DNA of 59,894 nt from an uncultured Prevotella sp. (lineage in GTDB: Bacteria; Bacteroidota; Bacteroidia; Bacteroidales; Bacteroidaceae): NCBI GenBank assembly GCA_900315955.1, contig ONBC01000003.1:1-59894 (forward strand). Direction: 5' to 3'. Made by a program: the position numbers and the translations under genes. Under the pieces are notes generated by a model that did not search any database, was not told the origin of the DNA, and saw only the letters and a program-made list of their open reading frames with translations. Shown piece after piece: positions 7,761 to 17,067 of this stretch (position 1 is the first letter of the stretch; every line of letters begins with the position of its first letter).

Positions 7761-9515
7761 ATGAATACTTTCCGTAGACCGACGGCTGTGATATTGCTCC
7801 TCGCCGCCTTTTTCACATTATCTTTCTCATCGACAAGAAAAGAGTATCTCTGGCCTAAAGGACAAATGCCTGACAACCAGCCACACCAGATTGCTGCCAT
7901 GATCAATGAAGTGAAGAGTAAGGGGTTCAATGCTGACAAGCACCGTTTGCCTTACCTCGAATGGTTCGATGCGCCCGCAAAAGACAAGCGCAACGGAGCC
8001 TGCATGATCCTTATCAGCGGCGGAGCATATTATAACTTAGCTGATGTGGGGTATATCAGGCAGTGGCGTGAGCGCCTGACGGCAGAGGGTATCCAGTGTG
8101 TCAGTCTTGTCTACCGTACACCGCGTCCACAGGGGATCCCTATCTATCAGGCTGCGTGGGAGGATGGCCAGCGTGCCGTGCGCTTGGTGCGCAGTGAAGC
8201 TAAGAAGCGCGGCTACGACCCCGAGAAGATTGGCATCATATCGATGTCGGCCGGATCGCACATGGGCCTGTTGCTTGCAACCAGTTCGGAGACAAGGGCC
8301 TACAAGCCGATAGACAAGATAGACGATACTCCTTGTAACATCAACTGGGCTGTTCTCAATGCGCCAGCTTATGTGACCACTGACGGACGACAAGGTACTG
8401 AGTCGATACGTCAAGGTTATGGTCCGGACGTAAGGCTTGACACCATTTTCCATTTCGACGGACACACGTGCCCCATCAGCCTGCATCAAGGCGGACAGGA
8501 TCCGTACTCACCCAATGGTTCCACGCTCATCTATCGTCAGTTGAGACGTATGAAGATTCCTGCCGAGCTTCATCTCTATCCTGATGTAGGACACAAGGCA
8601 TTAGGACTGGACCGTGCCATAGAGTTTATGCGCCAAATGGGATTTTTGGGAAAGCTGGAGAGGGAAGTACGGGTTATGGATCGTTTCAATAGTGATGAAG
8701 CCCGTGGCAACTACAAGAAAGAAGCCGTCTGGCCCAAGGGCAAGATGCCTGACCGCCAGCCTGATCAGTGCGAGCCTTATCTCGAATGGCATTTCCCGAA
8801 AGTATTGAAGACCAAAGCCATCCAAATAGCTTATTCCGGAGGCTCTTATCAAAACAATGATCCGGACGGATTCGAGGTGGCTCCTGTACGACGCTACCTC
8901 AATGAGAAAGGGATGACTGTGGTAACCATCAAATACCGTACACCGCGCCCAAAGAAAGGGACGGGGCTCGACAAATGTACAACGGCCTGGGAGGATCTGC
9001 AACGCGCCATCCGTATCGTGCGCAGTGAGGCTCCGCGCTATGGACTTGATCCTCAACGCATCGGCATCACCGGCTGCTCGGCAGGCGGCCATCTCACGCT
9101 CTTGGGTATCACGTCATCCTTGCATCAAAGCTATCTGCCCGTCGACAGCATTGACAAGCTGCCGTGCAATGTTCAGTGGGGCATAGCCGTTTACCCCGCT
9201 TATGTGTTGTCTGACGGAACAGACGGGTTAAACAAAGAAGGAGGCAACGAAGATCGCGATGTCATCAACCCGGAATTCTCCTTTGACCTCAAGACTGCTC
9301 CCACACTTTTCCTCCACGGTGATGCTGACGGATATGCCGCCATGGGCTCCGTGAAATGCTGGGAAAAGATGCGTGCAATGGGGATACAGAGTGAGCTCCA
9401 TACCCTTGCTCTGAGGAAGCACTGTTTCCAGATTGCGGCATCGCCAGGCACCGGAAGCTATACTTATCTGGACCGTATATGGGAATTTCTTACTGAAAAG
9501 AAGCTAAATCGCTGA
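7761..9515 (+). CDS. Secreted tandem alpha/beta-hydrolase (esterase-like, duplicated domain)
   Basis: The protein has 584 residues with an N-terminal signal segment (AVILLLAAFFTLSFSS). Two homologous serine-hydrolase domains are fused. Domain 1 (about 28-295) has ILISGGAYYN as oxyanion loop, nucleophile Ser163 in SMSAGSH, Asp247 and His278. Domain 2 (about 322-580) has IAYSGGSYQN, Ser440 in GCSAGGH, Asp521 or Asp523 and His554. Both domains start with the same WPKG(Q/K)MPD.QP signature and share YRTPRP and AWED.QRA, which indicates internal duplication. Related lipase/esterase domains occur in carbohydrate acetyl-esterases; the substrate here is unknown. The first nucleophile elbow is atypical (S-M-S-A-G), so the two sites may differ in activity. 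The gene is apparently monocistronic. Confidence 0.82.
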   Translation: MNTFRRPTAVILLLAAFFTLSFSSTRKEYLWPKGQMPDNQPHQIAAMINEVKSKGFNADKHRLPYLEWFDAPAKDKRNGACMILISGGAYYNLADVGYIRQWRERLTAEGIQCVSLVYRTPRPQGIPIYQAAWEDGQRAVRLVRSEAKKRGYDPEKIGIISMSAGSHMGLLLATSSETRAYKPIDKIDDTPCNINWAVLNAPAYVTTDGRQGTESIRQGYGPDVRLDTIFHFDGHTCPISLHQGGQDPYSPNGSTLIYRQLRRMKIPAELHLYPDVGHKALGLDRAIEFMRQMGFLGKLEREVRVMDRFNSDEARGNYKKEAVWPKGKMPDRQPDQCEPYLEWHFPKVLKTKAIQIAYSGGSYQNNDPDGFEVAPVRRYLNEKGMTVVTIKYRTPRPKKGTGLDKCTTAWEDLQRAIRIVRSEAPRYGLDPQRIGITGCSAGGHLTLLGITSSLHQSYLPVDSIDKLPCNVQWGIAVYPAYVLSDGTDGLNKEGGNEDRDVINPEFSFDLKTAPTLFLHGDADGYAAMGSVKCWEKMRAMGIQSELHTLALRKHCFQIAASPGTGSYTYLDRIWEFLTEKKLNR

Positions 9516-9523
9516 TTATTTTG

Positions 9524-9531
9524 TAATTTTG
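9524..9531 (+). promoter_or_regulatory. -7 element, metG promoter
   Basis: TAATTTTG lies 73 bases before ATG 9605. It may drive metG and the downstream sigma-factor module. Confidence 0.55.
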
Positions 9532-9604
9532 CACGCTGATAACAAGCGTTCCACATTATTATCATCTGCAAAGATATTCATCAGCGAACATATAAACATA
9601 AATA

Positions 9605-11680
9605 ATGGAAGAGAAACATTTCAAACGGACCACGGTCACAGCCGCCCTGCCTTATGCCAACGGCGGCGTGCATATCGGTCACCTTGCCGGTGTGTATGTG
9701 CCGGCTGATATCTACGTGCGCTACCTGCGCCTGAAGAAACACCCCGTCATCTTTATCGGCGGAAGTGATGAGCACGGGGTGCCTATCACCATCCGCGCCA
9801 AGAAAGAAGGCGTGACACCGCAGGACGTGTGCGACCGTTATCACAAGCTTATCAAAGACTCCTTCAAAGAGTTCGGTATTTCTTTTGATATCTACAGTCG
9901 TACCACCTCGAAGGTGCACAATAAGTTTGCCTCCGACTTCTTCCGCAAGCTCTACGACGACGGCAAGCTCGTAGAGAAAGAGTCGGAACAATACTACGAC
10001 CCCGAGGCCAAGCAGTTCCTCGCCGACCGTTACATCATGGGCACCTGCCCTCACTGCGGCAACCCCAATGCCTATGGCGACCAGTGTGAGAAATGCGGCA
10101 GCGACCTCTCGCCCATGGAGCTCATCAACCCTCACTCTACCATCAGTGGTGCCAAGCCGGAGATTCGCAAGACGAAGAACTGGTACCTGCCCCTGAACCA
10201 GTATCAGGACTGGCTGAAGCAGTGGATCCTTGAAGGACATAAAGAATGGCGGCCGAACGTGTACGGACAGTGCAAGAGCTGGCTCGACATGGATCTGCAG
10301 CCGCGTGCCATGACTCGCGACCTCGACTGGGGTATTCCCGTACCGGTGGAAGGAGCCGAGGGTAAGGTGCTCTACGTTTGGTTCGATGCACCTATCGGCT
10401 ATATCAGCAACACCAAGGAGCTCTGCGACGCTGAGCCGGAGAAGTGGGGATCGTGGCAGAAATGGTGGCAGGATCCCGACACACGACTCGTCCACTTCAT
10501 CGGAAAAGACAACATCGTGTTCCACTGTCTCATCTTCCCCACGATGCTGAAGGCACACGGCGGCTATATCCTCCCGGACAACGTGCCCGCCAACGAGTTC
10601 CTCAACCTGGAGAACGACAAGATCTCGACCTCACGCAACTGGGCGGTATGGCTCGACGAATATCTGAAGGACTTCCCCGGCAAGCAGGATGTGCTGCGCT
10701 ATGTGCTTACCGCCAACGCCCCGGAGACCAAGGACAACAACTTCACCTGGAAAGACTTCCAGGAACGTAACAACTCGGAGCTCGTGGCTATCTATGGCAA
10801 CTTTGTCAACCGTGCACTGCAGCTCACGAAGAAATACTGGAACGGTGTGGTGCCAGCGTGCGGCGAGCTTCAGGATGTTGACAAGAAAGCCATCGATGAG
10901 TTCAAGGATGTGAAGGACAAGGTGGAGCAGTTGCTCGACGGCTTCCATTTCCGTGAGGCACAGAAAGAAGCCATGAACCTCGCCCGCATCGGTAACAAGT
11001 ATATCACGGAGTGCGAGCCGTGGAAGGTATGGAAGACTGACCCGAAGCGTGTGGAGACCATCCTCTATATCTCGCTTCAGCTCGTTGCCAACCTCGCTAT
11101 CGCCTTTGAGCCGTTCCTCCCGTTCTCCAGCCGTAACCTGCGCCAGATGATTGGCATGGACGACTTCGACTGGGCAGAGCTCGGCCGCACCGACCTCCTC
11201 AAGCCCGGACACCAGTTGGGTGAACCACATCTCCTCTTCGAGAAGATTGAGGACGAAGCCATCCAGAAGCAGCTCGACAAGCTCGCTGCCACGAAGGAAG
11301 CCAACGAGAAGGCACAGGCTGCCAAAGACTATAAGGCGGAACCCGTGAAGCCGAACATCCCGTTCGACGAGTGGGAGAAGCTCGACATCCGCGTGGGACA
11401 TATCAAGGAGTGCAAGGCTGTGAAGAAGTCGAACAAACTCCTGCAGTTCACTATCGACGACGGCAGTGGCACAGACCGCACGATCCTCTCGGGCATTGCC
11501 AAATATTACAAGCCCGAAGAGCTCACCGGCAAGGACGTGCTTTTCATCGCCAACCTCGCCCCGCGTAAGATGATGGGTATCGAGAGCCAGGGCATGATCC
11601 TCTCGGCACTCAACTTCGACGGCTCGCTCAGCGTCACGACGACACTTGGTGAGGTCAAACCCGGAAGCCAGGTGGGCTAA
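9605..11680 (+). CDS. metG: Methionyl-tRNA synthetase
   Basis: This 691-residue class I synthetase charges initiator and elongator tRNA-Met. HIGH is at residues 23-26 ([11 protein letters not shown]). The zinc knuckle ([19 protein letters not shown], about 147-165) is of the two-CxxC type. The KMSKS equivalent is KISTS at about 339-343. An alpha-helical anticodon-binding domain follows, and the C-terminal about 105 residues ([20 protein letters not shown] onward) form the Trbp111-like OB-fold tRNA-binding and dimerisation domain. Length is normal for a long MetRS. The stop codon is only three bases before the sigma-factor start, so read-through transcription into the signalling module is likely. 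Confidence 0.98.
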   Translation: MEEKHFKRTTVTAALPYANGGVHIGHLAGVYVPADIYVRYLRLKKHPVIFIGGSDEHGVPITIRAKKEGVTPQDVCDRYHKLIKDSFKEFGISFDIYSRTTSKVHNKFASDFFRKLYDDGKLVEKESEQYYDPEAKQFLADRYIMGTCPHCGNPNAYGDQCEKCGSDLSPMELINPHSTISGAKPEIRKTKNWYLPLNQYQDWLKQWILEGHKEWRPNVYGQCKSWLDMDLQPRAMTRDLDWGIPVPVEGAEGKVLYVWFDAPIGYISNTKELCDAEPEKWGSWQKWWQDPDTRLVHFIGKDNIVFHCLIFPTMLKAHGGYILPDNVPANEFLNLENDKISTSRNWAVWLDEYLKDFPGKQDVLRYVLTANAPETKDNNFTWKDFQERNNSELVAIYGNFVNRALQLTKKYWNGVVPACGELQDVDKKAIDEFKDVKDKVEQLLDGFHFREAQKEAMNLARIGNKYITECEPWKVWKTDPKRVETILYISLQLVANLAIAFEPFLPFSSRNLRQMIGMDDFDWAELGRTDLLKPGHQLGEPHLLFEKIEDEAIQKQLDKLAATKEANEKAQAAKDYKAEPVKPNIPFDEWEKLDIRVGHIKECKAVKKSNKLLQFTIDDGSGTDRTILSGIAKYYKPEELTGKDVLFIANLAPRKMMGIESQGMILSALNFDGSLSVTTTLGEVKPGSQVG

Positions 11681-11683
11681 CTT

Positions 11684-12214
11684 ATGATGAATGATGACGG
11701 CATAAGACTATTCCACCTATTCTATAGGAAATACTATAGAATACTGGTACTCTATGCCGTCAAGCTTGTCACCGACACGGCAGTAGCCGAGGACATCGTG
11801 CAGGCCGCCTTCACCAAAATGTTGGAAAACGGCATCAACTATGACCAAGAGCTACCGGCACGTGCGTATATCTATACCGCCGTTCACCACCTCTGCCTTG
11901 ATACTCTCAAGCATAGGAGCGTGGTGAACGGTGCTTTGTTCCCATCCAACGACCTCCTCGCCAACGATCCCGACGAAGAGATCATGGATCATGATGAAGT
12001 GCTGCGACGGGTGTTAGACATGATAGAATCCATGCCACCCCGACAGCGTGAAGTGTTTCTGCTGCTCATGCAAGGCAAGACTATGCAAGACATCGCCCGC
12101 ATGATGCAAGTCAGCGAGAACACCGTAAAGATGCACAAGAAGCGTGGCATGAAAACCTTGCGGCAGAAACTTTCAGGAAGGGATTTGTGCCTGATAGCGA
12201 CCATTCTATTCTGA
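11684..12214 (+). CDS. ECF RNA polymerase sigma factor (Bacteroidetes SusCD-linked type)
   Basis: The protein has 176 residues, typical ECF length. Region 2 spans FHLFYRKYYRILVLYAVKLV to AEDIVQAAFTKMLEN; region 4 has SMPPRQREVFLLLMQGKTMQ and VSENTVKMHKKRGMKTL as the -35-recognition helix-turn-helix. Start codons ATG 11684 and 11687 are equally possible. It begins three bases after metG, which is unusual, and is followed by a FecR-type anti-sigma gene 82 bases downstream. By analogy with FecI/FecR/FecA it should direct transcription of the downstream SusC/SusD genes when the receptor is occupied. Confidence 0.93.
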   Translation: MMNDDGIRLFHLFYRKYYRILVLYAVKLVTDTAVAEDIVQAAFTKMLENGINYDQELPARAYIYTAVHHLCLDTLKHRSVVNGALFPSNDLLANDPDEEIMDHDEVLRRVLDMIESMPPRQREVFLLLMQGKTMQDIARMMQVSENTVKMHKKRGMKTLRQKLSGRDLCLIATILF

Positions 12215-12296
12215 CAAAAATAAATAAAACAAAAAATCTGTTTTTCTTGTTATCCGTTTTGTAATTCAGTCGTTTTAGTAATAAACTGGAATATAA

Positions 12297-13430
12297 ATGC
12301 GCATAACAGACTTCATCTATCATAAGATTGTCGGAACCATCACACCCGACGAACAACAACTTCTTGACGCTTGGCTACAAGAGGATGAACAACACAAGAA
12401 AATGTATGACCACCTCCTAAACCAGGGGAACATACCAAGCCAATACTATATCTATAATAAGCTTGACATCGACCGCCAATGGTCGGAACTGATGAACGAT
12501 GGCATACACGATGTCTCTATCTCCCAAAAGAAGAATTGGAACATCTTGCGCTCAATGACAATCACTATAGCGGGTCTTGCTGCCATAGTCCTAATTGTCT
12601 TCGGTGTCAACCGCCTGTTAGAACGACCGGCAGCCATGAAGCCCACACCTGTAGCCCTGAGCAAAGCCGTGATCAAAGCCATAGAGAGAAGTGAGCAGAC
12701 CGGACGTTGTGAGGCTACCATTACAACACAGAGCAGCACGATGACCATCAACAGCTATGCCGACTCCATACTCACAGCATTCATGAAGCACGGCACCGCC
12801 GACTGCCGTATCAGCACCGTGAAGGGCAAGGAGTTCTGGATGACGCTGCCCGATGGTACGCGCGTGCATCTTGACAGCAATACTAAACTGGCTTATACCT
12901 ATACTTTCGGCCACGACAACCGCACCGTATACCTTCAAGGCACTGCCTTTTTCTATGTTAAGAAAAATGCGGACTTACCTTTCATTGTCAAGACCGACAA
13001 CGGTGATGTGAAAGAATATGGTACGGAATTCAATGTCGAAGCCTCTCCCAACCGCACAGCCGTAGTCCTCGTTTCCGGCTCTATCGGCTTGCTGCCTAAA
13101 GGCGGCGGAGAAAAACGGCTGCGGCCAGGATACCGAGGCGACATGGGCAGCAAGGGAGAGCCCCGTATAAGTCCATGCGATGTCAATCCTTACATCGCAT
13201 GGAACGAGGGGCGCTTCTCCTTTGACAACACCACACTGAAAGAGCTCATGGATGTCTTGGCACGATGGTACGGAGTAAATGTACATTTCAATGAGGAATC
13301 GCTTGAAGAAAAGCGAATGACGGGCATTCTCAGCCGCTACGATGACATCAACAGCTCACTGAAAGCCATTGCCGTGGTAGCTCAGGTGAAGGTGCAGGTA
13401 AGAAAAAACACCATCTATATATCCAAATAG
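12297..13430 (+). CDS. FecR-family anti-sigma factor
   Basis: The protein has 377 residues. The cytoplasmic N-terminal segment (about 1-85) includes DEQQLLDAWLQEDEQHKKMY, typical of the sigma-binding part. One membrane helix follows at about 87-107 (MTITIAGLAAIVLIVFGV). The periplasmic part has the FecR domain (FWMTLPDGTRVHLDSNTKL to VSGSIGLL, about 178-265) and a C-terminal DUF4974 domain (about 305-377), which contacts the receptor's STN domain in this family. It therefore links receptor occupancy to release of the sigma factor encoded just upstream. It ends 25 bases before the SusC gene. Confidence 0.93.
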   Translation: MRITDFIYHKIVGTITPDEQQLLDAWLQEDEQHKKMYDHLLNQGNIPSQYYIYNKLDIDRQWSELMNDGIHDVSISQKKNWNILRSMTITIAGLAAIVLIVFGVNRLLERPAAMKPTPVALSKAVIKAIERSEQTGRCEATITTQSSTMTINSYADSILTAFMKHGTADCRISTVKGKEFWMTLPDGTRVHLDSNTKLAYTYTFGHDNRTVYLQGTAFFYVKKNADLPFIVKTDNGDVKEYGTEFNVEASPNRTAVVLVSGSIGLLPKGGGEKRLRPGYRGDMGSKGEPRISPCDVNPYIAWNEGRFSFDNTTLKELMDVLARWYGVNVHFNEESLEEKRMTGILSRYDDINSSLKAIAVVAQVKVQVRKNTIYISK

Positions 13431-13455
13431 CATATCATAAATATATTTTAGAGAG

Positions 13456-16400
13456 ATGAGAAAAATAGAGAGAAACCACGTACGACTGTTTGTCACAACG
13501 CTGTTCACGGCCTTTATGCTGGCTGTATCGCCCGCCATCGGTCTGGCGCAGACGACAGACCACCAACGTGTGACCATGAAACTGGAAAAAGTCTCGGTGA
13601 AAACCTTCTTTGACGAGATGAAGAAGCAAACGGGACTCGACTTCCTATGCTCGGGCGACCTGGTCAAAAGTCTGCCCACCGTCACGGTCAATGTCAGAGA
13701 CCTCGACGCTGCCAGAGTGTTAGACAATGTCGTGGGCAAGCTCAACTGCAACTACAACATCCAGGATGGCATCGTCACCGTGACGGCAAAGAAACAGCAC
13801 ACTGCCTACCGCTATGTCTCAGGCTATGTCCGCGACGACAAAGGTGAGTCGCTGCCTGGCGCTCCCGTGAGAATCAAAGGCACCGACCTGCAGACCGTGA
13901 CCGACGGCAACGGCTACTTCAACCTCCGCATCCCCGTCACCGCCTGTGAGCTCTGCTGTGATTATATCGGCATGGATCCCGCCACCATAACCCTCAAGGC
14001 AGGACAGAAAGACTTCAGCCACAATATTACGATGACCGGTGACCACACCCTCAACGAGGTAGTCGTCACCGGCTACCAGACCATCTCCCGCGAGCGCGCC
14101 ACAGGATCCTACAGCATCATCAACGCCGATGAGCTGAAAAGCCGCCATGCCGCCAACCTCTCCGATGCCCTCAACGGCCTCGTGGCTGGCATGCAGTCAA
14201 AGGATGACGGACGGGGCGGAAAGGCCTTTAGCATACGCGGTACCAGTACCATGCTTGCCGACAACACGCCCCTCGTCGTCGTCGACGGATTCCCCATCAT
14301 GGACAATCCGTCCACAGAGAAAGGCAAGAACCCGAACATGAGCGCACTGGAGCGCATCAACCCCGATGATGTGGAGAGCATCACCATCCTTAAGGACGCT
14401 GCGGCGGCAAGCATCTGGGGCGCACGTTCGGCAAACGGTGTCATCGTCATCACCACCAAGAAGAATAAGATCAAGAATTCCTTCGCCGTGGAGGGAAGCA
14501 CACAGCTGACCATCGGCAAGCGGCAGGATGTCGCACACCTTACCAACCTTGCCACAGCCAGCCAGATGATTAACTATCAGAAGTGGGCCTTCGAGAACAA
14601 TATGATTGGTGAGGAATATACCGGCGACATGGAAAGCCTCTTCAAAGGCATCACACAGAGCGAACTCCTGCTCTATAAAGGCTACCGGTGGGGCACGCTG
14701 ACCGAGGACGAGATGAACGCCCAGCTGGCAGCGCTGGCAGCACGCGACAACAGGCAGCAGATTTCCCGTGAACTGCTGCGCACACCCGTCAACAGCACCA
14801 CCACAGCAGCCATCTCCGGCAATGTGGGTGTGTGGAATACCAGGGCTTCTGTCAACTACATCTATGATGCCGGAGACTTCATCGGACGTCGCGACAACAC
14901 CTGGCGGCTGAACTGGGACAACAACTTCCGGTTCAACAAATGGATTGCCTTCAGCGCGGGCTTCAACCTTACGGGCAGGAACGCCCACGCCTCCCTCATC
15001 GGCTTCTCCGATATCGCCTCGCTCTCACCCTATGAGATGCTGCTCAATGACGACGGCTCCTATGCCACGGACTTCCACCACACCTACAACGCCGACGTGC
15101 TCAGCAAATACCACTGGAGTGGATTCACCTACAATAATATGAACTACAACCTCCTGCAGGAAGCCCGCTCACGCAACAACCGCATCTCCAACACGCAAGG
15201 ACGCATACAGCTCGGACTGGAGCTCGACATCATCGACGGACTGCAGTTCAACTCCAAGTTCCAGTACGAGAAGAGCCGATTCCATAACGACGACACCAAC
15301 TCCGAAGCCTCCTTCTATACCCGCTATCGCGTCAACTACCTCACCCCCGGAGACTTGATGGGCAATGCCCTCGGCACGTCGGTGCTGCCAGCCGGTGACA
15401 TCGTCATCAACCGCGAGGGCAAGAACCACAGCACCCTTTTCAGAAACGACCTCTCCCTGAACCGCACCTTCGGAGAGAAGCATGCCGTGGCAGCGGTCAT
15501 CGGCAACGAGGTGAGCAACTATTATTTTGAATCCTGGACCAATCCCTACCGCTATGGCGTGACCGCCACGAGTGCCGGCATCACAGGCCAGCCCGGACAT
15601 TTCGACACCATGGATGGCAGCACCTCCACCATCTATGGCGTCCCCGCTGAGGGAAAGAAATATGTCGTACAGTCGTGGAACCACAACCGATATGTATCCT
15701 TCTACGGCAATGCCAGCTATATGTATGACGAGCGCTATGGCCTCTCGGCCAGCGCCCGAAGCGATGCCAGCAACCTCATCACCAAAGAGGCCAAATACCG
15801 CTGGAGCCCACTGTGGAGCGTAGGTGTCATGTGGAATATGTCCAATGAGAAATGGATGAAGGACAAGACGCCCTTCAACCGCCTCACGCTCCGGCTGACC
15901 TATGGTAAGAACGGAAATGCAGCCTCGTCCTCGTCGGCCTTCACCACGGTCACCACAGAGTCTGAATACGTCGACGAGTACACCGGCCTCTACCCCGGTA
16001 AGATCTTCGACTATGGCAACCCCACACTGAGATGGGAGAAGACGGCGACAACAGATGTCGGCATCGACTTCTCACTCTTCAACGACCATCTCTATGGCAC
16101 CGTAGACTATTACAACAAGAAGAGCACCGATGTCCTCGGCACCGTGGCCATAGCAAGCGTCTACGGCACCAGTGAGGCTACCTACAACAACGCCGAGCTC
16201 AACAACCACGGCGTGGAGGTCACCTTGGGCGGAAGGGCTACTGCCGGAGACTTCTCCTTCGAAGGCGTGCTGACCTATGCCTACAACAAGAATAAGGTGA
16301 CAAAGATATACAACGAGATAAGCAATGTCAGCGATATGATGAACGCCGACTACATTCAAGGTTATCCCATGGGCGCCATCTTCAAGATGCGCTACGGTGG

Positions 16401-17046
16401 TATGGAGAATGGCATACCCCAAATCCTTGACAAAGACGGCAACAGCTACGACATCACCGACTTTTCTATCTACGACAAAGACTGGCACGACATGCTGACC
16501 TATGAGGGCACCGTCGTAGCCCCACACACGGCAGGACTCACCCTCAACCTCGGATGGAAGGACCTGATGCTCACAGCATACGTCAACGGCAGGTTTGGCG
16601 GAAAGATGCAGATGCCTACCTTCTCGTACTTCTACCCTGACAACAATGGAGAGAAAGCCTCTGTCTCGGCACAGGTCGGCGAGGTGATGAACAGCGACGG
16701 AACGCTCATTGCCAATCCCAAGAACGCCATGCCCCTGCCCACCGTCGACGACGAAGGGACCCCCATTGATGTCAGCGCATACGGAAGTTGGAGCGCGACA
16801 AACAACATCTTCAGCATGAATGTGGAGAGCGCCGACTATATCTACCTGCAGGAGATAGACCTCTCCTATTCGCTGCCCAGTAGCCTCTTCAGGAACAGAT
16901 GGATGAAGAGTGCCGACATCTTCTGCAAACTCGATAATGTGGGGATGATATGGGTAGCCAACTCCAAAGACTACCACCCCGACTATTTGCCGGGAAGCTA
17001 CCAGCCACGTCTGGCCTTCACGATGGGTGTTAACGTAAAGTTCTGA
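13456..17046 (+). CDS. SusC/RagA-type TonB-linked outer-membrane transporter with STN domain
   Basis: The protein has 1196 residues. The order is: signal peptide (to about 35); STN secretin/TonB N-terminal domain (about 40-115, VTMKLEKVSVKTFFDEMKKQ); carboxypeptidase-regulatory-like domain (about 118-195); TonB-box-like NEVVVTGY; plug (about 205-330, with ISIRGTSTML-type and DAAAASIWGARSANGV signatures); and a long beta-barrel ending in Phe (GVNVKF). The STN domain marks it as a transducing receptor for the FecR/sigma pair upstream. The TGYQTISRERATGSY variant belongs to a SusC subclass I associate with sigma-regulated SusD and thioredoxin/peptidase clusters rather than classical glycan loci; that association is from memory, not shown here. 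The substrate is unknown. Confidence 0.93.
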   Translation: MRKIERNHVRLFVTTLFTAFMLAVSPAIGLAQTTDHQRVTMKLEKVSVKTFFDEMKKQTGLDFLCSGDLVKSLPTVTVNVRDLDAARVLDNVVGKLNCNYNIQDGIVTVTAKKQHTAYRYVSGYVRDDKGESLPGAPVRIKGTDLQTVTDGNGYFNLRIPVTACELCCDYIGMDPATITLKAGQKDFSHNITMTGDHTLNEVVVTGYQTISRERATGSYSIINADELKSRHAANLSDALNGLVAGMQSKDDGRGGKAFSIRGTSTMLADNTPLVVVDGFPIMDNPSTEKGKNPNMSALERINPDDVESITILKDAAAASIWGARSANGVIVITTKKNKIKNSFAVEGSTQLTIGKRQDVAHLTNLATASQMINYQKWAFENNMIGEEYTGDMESLFKGITQSELLLYKGYRWGTLTEDEMNAQLAALAARDNRQQISRELLRTPVNSTTTAAISGNVGVWNTRASVNYIYDAGDFIGRRDNTWRLNWDNNFRFNKWIAFSAGFNLTGRNAHASLIGFSDIASLSPYEMLLNDDGSYATDFHHTYNADVLSKYHWSGFTYNNMNYNLLQEARSRNNRISNTQGRIQLGLELDIIDGLQFNSKFQYEKSRFHNDDTNSEASFYTRYRVNYLTPGDLMGNALGTSVLPAGDIVINREGKNHSTLFRNDLSLNRTFGEKHAVAAVIGNEVSNYYFESWTNPYRYGVTATSAGITGQPGHFDTMDGSTSTIYGVPAEGKKYVVQSWNHNRYVSFYGNASYMYDERYGLSASARSDASNLITKEAKYRWSPLWSVGVMWNMSNEKWMKDKTPFNRLTLRLTYGKNGNAASSSSAFTTVTTESEYVDEYTGLYPGKIFDYGNPTLRWEKTATTDVGIDFSLFNDHLYGTVDYYNKKSTDVLGTVAIASVYGTSEATYNNAELNNHGVEVTLGGRATAGDFSFEGVLTYAYNKNKVTKIYNEISNVSDMMNADYIQGYPMGAIFKMRYGGMENGIPQILDKDGNSYDITDFSIYDKDWHDMLTYEGTVVAPHTAGLTLNLGWKDLMLTAYVNGRFGGKMQMPTFSYFYPDNNGEKASVSAQVGEVMNSDGTLIANPKNAMPLPTVDDEGTPIDVSAYGSWSATNNIFSMNVESADYIYLQEIDLSYSLPSSLFRNRWMKSADIFCKLDNVGMIWVANSKDYHPDYLPGSYQPRLAFTMGVNVKF

Positions 17047-17067
17047 TTTTATAAAACGATCCGAGAA

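Noticed and set aside
9581-10558. Open minus-strand frame opposite metG (325 codons)
   Set aside because: It is a shadow of metG; no domain is visible.
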